8,161 bases of DNA from Acidimicrobiia bacterium (GTDB lineage Bacteria > Actinomycetota > Acidimicrobiia > Spongiisociales > SHLN01), in NCBI GenBank assembly GCA_030623545.1, contig JAUXLW010000047.1:1-8161 (forward strand). Reading direction: 5' to 3'. The notes beneath the pieces are model-generated. The model had not been told where the DNA came from, ran no database searches, and saw nothing but the letters and a program-made list of their open reading frames with translations. Below are positions 5,590 through 8,161 of this stretch, one piece after another. Made by a program: the position numbers and the translations under genes. Each line of letters begins with the position of its first letter. The first letter of the stretch is position 1.

Positions 5590-6669
5590 CTATCGGCGCC
5601 GGCGCCGGCGCCCCCGGGAAGCGGCCGGGTTCTCTGCCCTCAGCTCGGCCAGCTTCCGCATCAGTTGCTCTTCCTCCTCGGAAAGCTCGCGGGGAATATC
5701 AACGTCAATCTCTACAATCAGATCTCCCCGCCCTCGACTATTGAGGCGCCCGATACCAGCGCGAGGCACCTTCACGGTGGTACCCGGCTGGGTGCCGGGC
5801 GGGATCTCGAGTGATACGGTCCCGCCCTCCACCAGAGGCACGGCGACTTCGGTACCGAGAGCTGCCTCGGTGACACCGACCGTCAACCGATGCCGGAGGT
5901 CGAACCCGGAGCGGACGAATCGGGGGTCTGGCTCCACCGCCACCTGCACGTAAAGATCGCCGGGCCGGGTGCCCCCGGGGCCCTCTCCCCCTTCTCCACG
6001 CAAGCGCAGCCGTGAGCCTGAGTCGATTCCGGCCGGGATGTGCACCGTAAGTGTGCGCTTGGCTTCGACCAACCTTTGCCCGCCGCAGCTCGGGCACAAG
6101 GACTCCACCACCTCCCCCCTTCCCCCGCACTGACTACAGGTCTGCACCACGCTCATCGTGCCGAGCATGGTGCGCCTGGCGACCTGCACCGAACCCTGTC
6201 CGTGACACCGGCCGCACGTCACGGGCTCTGTGCCGTCCTTGGCTCCGCTCCCGTGGCATTCCGAGCAAGCCCGGGGAGCATGGAAGGTCAGCTCCTTATC
6301 CACACCGAGAGCCGCCTCAGCCAGAGTCACTCGGGATTCGACGAGGAGATCCTGCCCCCCGCCAGACCGCTTAACGAAAGGGTCGCTAAAACCGCCGCCG
6401 AAAAAACTGCCAAGAAGGTCGTTGAGACTCCCGAAGTTGGCGAATAGATCTCCAAATTCGAGAGTCTCGCCCCGGTCATAACGGGCCCGCTTGTCGGGGT
6501 CGGACAGAACCTCGTAGGCCTCGGCAATCTCGCGAAAGCGAGATTCGGCGGCCGGGTCGTCGGGGTTGGCGTCCGGGTGGGTCTGGCGGGCCAGATAGCG
6601 AAAGGCCTTCTTGATGTCATCAGGCGTCGCGTCGGGCAACACCCCAAGAATCTCGTAGTAGTCCTTCAC
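5590..6669 (-). CDS. dnaJ: DnaJ, Hsp40 co-chaperone (DnaJ2-type, hrcA-linked)
   Basis: This is a type I Hsp40 that delivers substrates to DnaK and stimulates its ATPase in the cytoplasm. The 359-residue product is complete: J domain 1-67 with the essential HPD at 31-33; Gly/Phe-rich segment about 72-105; and a zinc-binding region with four CxxC pairs (C135/C138, C152/C155, C178/C181, C192/C195). The substrate-binding C-terminal domains run from about 203 to 330. The fourth zinc motif (CPSCGGQR) lacks the final glycine of CxxCxGxG, which is common. The GTG start (6669) overlaps the hrcA TGA as GTGA, showing coupling. Neither dnaK nor grpE is adjacent, as is usual for the hrcA-linked second DnaJ of actinobacteria. 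Expression should follow hrcA and therefore CIRCE control. The C-terminus ends in an unusual arginine run (SRGRRRRRR). Confidence 0.96.
   Translation of the reverse strand: MKDYYEILGVLPDATPDDIKKAFRYLARQTHPDANPDDPAAESRFREIAEAYEVLSDPDKRARYDRGETLEFGDLFANFGSLNDLLGSFFGGGFSDPFVKRSGGGQDLLVESRVTLAEAALGVDKELTFHAPRACSECHGSGAKDGTEPVTCGRCHGQGSVQVARRTMLGTMSVVQTCSQCGGRGEVVESLCPSCGGQRLVEAKRTLTVHIPAGIDSGSRLRLRGEGGEGPGGTRPGDLYVQVAVEPDPRFVRSGFDLRHRLTVGVTEAALGTEVAVPLVEGGTVSLEIPPGTQPGTTVKVPRAGIGRLNSRGRGDLIVEIDVDIPRELSEEEEQLMRKLAELRAENPAASRGRRRRRR
5594..5611 (-). repeat. Three tandem CGGCGC hexamers at the dnaJ 3' end
   Basis: The plus strand has three perfect copies of CGGCGC just inside the dnaJ stop. On the coding strand they supply alternating CGC/CGG arginine codons for the poly-Arg tail of DnaJ. 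The repeat may reflect hexamer slippage in GC-rich DNA. It is self-complementary and could form a stable structure at the message 3' end, but there is no following U-run. Confidence 0.7.
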
Positions 6670-7661
6670 GAGTTGAGGTTTTCGGTGAGGCCGTCCCCCA
6701 CCTCCTCCACCACCCTGATAGTGCGTCGATAATCCATTCGCATCGGTCCCAGCACGGCCACCCTCCCCGCCTGGCGCTCGTCGACCCCAAAGGACGTTGA
6801 CACGACTGCAAGATCCAGCTCAGTCCGACCGAGGTCCGGCCCGATTTGGACCGAGGTGCCCTGGCCCTGAGACCCCACAAGCTCGAGAAGCTCCGACTCT
6901 CGCTCCAGCAACTCGAGAACGAAATGGACCTTGGTGATGTCTTCCCACAGCTCAGCCAGATGGCTGGTACCTCCCACGAAGAGCTCGCGGCTCTCGTCCT
7001 GGGATCGCATAGCTGCCTCAGAGAGGGCGGCGAACAACTCGGCATCAGACACGGGGAGCTTGGTTGGCACCTCCGCGAGCGGAGCGCGAGCGTCGTCGAG
7101 GGTCTCCCCGACGACGGTCCTGGAAAGCACTCCTTCCAGCTCCACGACCTGTGCATGGTCGAGAGGCTTGGGGAGTCGCACGAGCTCCTGGGTTACGCGC
7201 CCGGCTTCCGTCACCAGCACCATCATCAGCACCCGGCTCTCGATCTGTACCAGCTGCACGCCGTGAATCTTCTCACTTTGGAGACCCGGACCTATCACCA
7301 CCGCCGGATAGGCAGTCAGGTCGGTCAGCAGCTCAGAGGTTTGCCGCAACAGGGTGCGCAGCTCGGAATGAAACGAGGCGAAGAACTGATCGATACGGTC
7401 CCTGGTCTTCGCTCGCAGATTGGCGGGGTCTGAGAAGTCCACATAGAAACGGAACCCCTTGTCACTGGGGATTCGGCCGGCCGAAGTGTGCGGCTGGACC
7501 AGATAGCCCTCTGACTCCAGAGCCGCCAGGTCGTTGCGGACGGTGGCCGAAGACACCTGGAGGTCGGTGTTCTCGAGGATGACGCGAGAAGAGACCGGTT
7601 GCCCGGTCCGAATATGCTCATCGACCAAAGCCCGAAGCACGGTGGCCTTGCGGTCGTCCAT
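6666..7661 (-). CDS. hrcA: HrcA, heat-inducible transcriptional repressor
   Basis: HrcA binds the CIRCE operator and represses class I heat-shock genes; its activity depends on GroE. The 331-residue product begins with a winged helix (about 1-72) that has the classic SSATVRNDLAALESEGYLVQ, HTSAGRIPSDKGFRFYV region. A GAF-like central/C-terminal region follows, ending in MRMDYRRTIRVVEEVGDGLTE. I chose ATG at 7661: a TANNNT -10 lies exactly 7 nt upstream and there is no Shine-Dalgarno, which fits a leaderless message starting on the A of ATG. A GTG one codon upstream (7664) is the only near alternative and changes the protein by one residue. A CIRCE element lies just upstream (7682-7708), implying autorepression. 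The stop overlaps the dnaJ start by 4 nt, so the two are co-expressed. Confidence 0.97.
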   Translation of the reverse strand: MDDRKATVLRALVDEHIRTGQPVSSRVILENTDLQVSSATVRNDLAALESEGYLVQPHTSAGRIPSDKGFRFYVDFSDPANLRAKTRDRIDQFFASFHSELRTLLRQTSELLTDLTAYPAVVIGPGLQSEKIHGVQLVQIESRVLMMVLVTEAGRVTQELVRLPKPLDHAQVVELEGVLSRTVVGETLDDARAPLAEVPTKLPVSDAELFAALSEAAMRSQDESRELFVGGTSHLAELWEDITKVHFVLELLERESELLELVGSQGQGTSVQIGPDLGRTELDLAVVSTSFGVDERQAGRVAVLGPMRMDYRRTIRVVEEVGDGLTENLNS

Positions 7662-7668
7662 CACACGA

Positions 7669-7674
7669 ATAGTA
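7669..7674 (-). promoter_or_regulatory. hrcA promoter -10 element (leaderless arrangement)
   Basis: On the minus strand TACTAT (7674-7669) fits the actinobacterial TANNNT -10 pattern. Seven bases separate it from the ATG at 7661, so the transcript would begin at or next to the start codon. No recognisable -35 hexamer is present; the position where it should lie is inside the CIRCE dyad. The absence of any Shine-Dalgarno supports the reading. Confidence 0.55.
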
Positions 7675-7681
7675 GCAGGGG

Positions 7682-7708
7682 TTAGCAGTCCTTAGGTGCG
7701 AGTGCTAA
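7682..7708 (-). promoter_or_regulatory. CIRCE operator (HrcA binding site)
   Basis: The inverted repeat has 9-nt arms and a 9-nt spacer, exactly the CIRCE geometry (TTAGCACTC-N9-GAGTGCTAA). On the plus strand the left arm is TTAGCAGTC (7682-7690), with one mismatch, and the right arm is GAGTGCTAA (7700-7708), which is perfect. Seventeen of 18 arm bases match consensus. It lies 20 nt upstream of the hrcA ATG, covering about -21 to -47 if transcription starts at 7661, so bound HrcA would occlude the -35 region. It also overlaps the hemW 3' end, encoding the last codons and stop. Confidence 0.93.
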
Positions 7709-8161
7709 GAGCCTGAGCGGGCTCGGCCAGGCCGAGCACCACCCGGGCTACCGCATCCGTCAGCAACGGATCGATCACCTGCAATCGATCGCCCCTTATG
7801 GCTACCACTCCCCCATCCACCAGCTGCTTTCCTTCCGGATCGCTCAAGAAAGCCACGGCGACCCTCCCGACCTCGACGCCCTGCCGCATACGGACCCCGA
7901 GGAAAGCTCGCTCCAGCTCCTTGTCCCAACCGTGGATAACTTCGCGACCCAGCTCCGGGCGCTCTCCACCCGCAACCCGATCGAGGTAGGTGTCGAGGTT
8001 GCGAACATTGCGTCGCCGCACACCGCCGACGTGGCCGTGGGCGCCAAGCCCGAAGGCCACGTAATCACCCTGGGCCCAGGTGTTGAGGTTGTAGCGGCAC
8101 TCGTGCCCGGCCCGGGCGTAGTTGGACACCTCGTAATGATCAAGCCCGGCTGCCACCAACC
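7692..8161 (-). CDS. hemW: HemW (HemN-like radical SAM protein), C-terminal part
   Basis: This is the last 155 codons or so of a gene that continues past the right edge. The segment DHYEVSNYARAGHECRYN (residues 7-24 of the visible part), followed by TW-x-QGDYVAFGLGAHGH, is characteristic of the HemN/HemW radical SAM family after the SAM barrel. The remainder is the HemN C-terminal winged-helix-like domain (WDKELERAFLGVRMRQGVEV). HemW proteins are haem chaperones that are often misannotated as coproporphyrinogen III oxidase; the N-terminal CxxxCxxC cluster that would help judge this is outside the window. hemW upstream of hrcA is the standard actinobacterial and Firmicutes arrangement. The TAA stop (7694-7692) lies within the CIRCE spacer, so the final codons (LSTRT-stop) are constrained by the operator. 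No separate terminator is seen before hrcA. Confidence 0.9.
   Translation of the reverse strand, partial: LVAAGLDHYEVSNYARAGHECRYNLNTWAQGDYVAFGLGAHGHVGGVRRRNVRNLDTYLDRVAGGERPELGREVIHGWDKELERAFLGVRMRQGVEVGRVAVAFLSDPEGKQLVDGGVVAIRGDRLQVIDPLLTDAVARVVLGLAEPAQALSTRT

Noticed and set aside
6846..7433. A 195-codon plus-strand open frame opposite hrcA
   Set aside because: It overlaps a conserved HrcA coding region, has no domain signature and no promoter or ribosome binding site.
7682..7708. The CIRCE dyad read as an intrinsic terminator of hemW
   Set aside because: The stem has a 9-nt loop with one mismatch and no following U-run; the match to the CIRCE consensus explains it fully.
1..8161. A novel defence, mobile or biosynthetic system in the window
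   Set aside because: Every gene belongs to a known core family in a familiar order, with no integrase, transposase, CRISPR repeat, tRNA or foreign-looking base composition seen.

Overview
The window is a compact, GC-rich chromosomal segment from a bacterium. All ten genes I can support lie on the minus strand. Gene content and order suggest an actinobacterium: hrcA-dnaJ-rsmE, a BldD-type regulator, a HINT-like HIT protein, phoH, ybeY and a CNNM/CorC-type gene. Long Thr/Ser runs in a secreted domain, and a 7TM-HD gene between phoH and ybeY, make a lineage outside the classical Streptomyces/Mycobacterium groups plausible, for example Acidimicrobiia. The placement below phylum level is inference.

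In transcription order (right to left) the genes are: the 3' end of hemW (7692-8161); hrcA (6666-7661); dnaJ (5590-6669); rsmE (4896-5564); a BldD homologue (4310-4783, possibly to 4831); a HIT/HINT hydrolase (3957-4292); phoH (2915-3871); a 7TM-HD phosphohydrolase of the PgpH/YqfF type (585-2918); ybeY (124-588); and the 5' end of a CNNM/DUF21 membrane protein gene (1-127). Packing is tight. Four junctions use 4-nt start/stop overlaps: hrcA-dnaJ, phoH-pgpH, pgpH-ybeY and ybeY-CNNM. No stretch over 100 bases lacks a gene.

The clearest regulatory element is a near-perfect CIRCE operator (7682-7708), the HrcA binding site. It lies just upstream of hrcA and encodes the last codons and stop of hemW. 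A TANNNT -10 element sits 7 nt before the hrcA ATG with no Shine-Dalgarno sequence, so hrcA is probably leaderless and autorepressed. A second likely promoter precedes phoH, splitting the region into a heat-shock/rRNA-modification block and an RNA-maturation/second-messenger block. A third, weaker one may precede bldD.

The genes serve protein folding (HrcA, DnaJ), ribosome maturation (RsmE, YbeY, PhoH) and nucleotide signalling. The BldD homologue keeps the complete RxD-X8-RxxD signature for c-di-GMP. The 7TM-HD protein belongs to the c-di-AMP phosphodiesterase family and carries an unusual Thr/Ser-rich insert in its extracytoplasmic part. I see no phage, IS, CRISPR, tRNA, rRNA or new defence system. 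The window is core genome, and its interest lies in regulatory details and gene arrangement.
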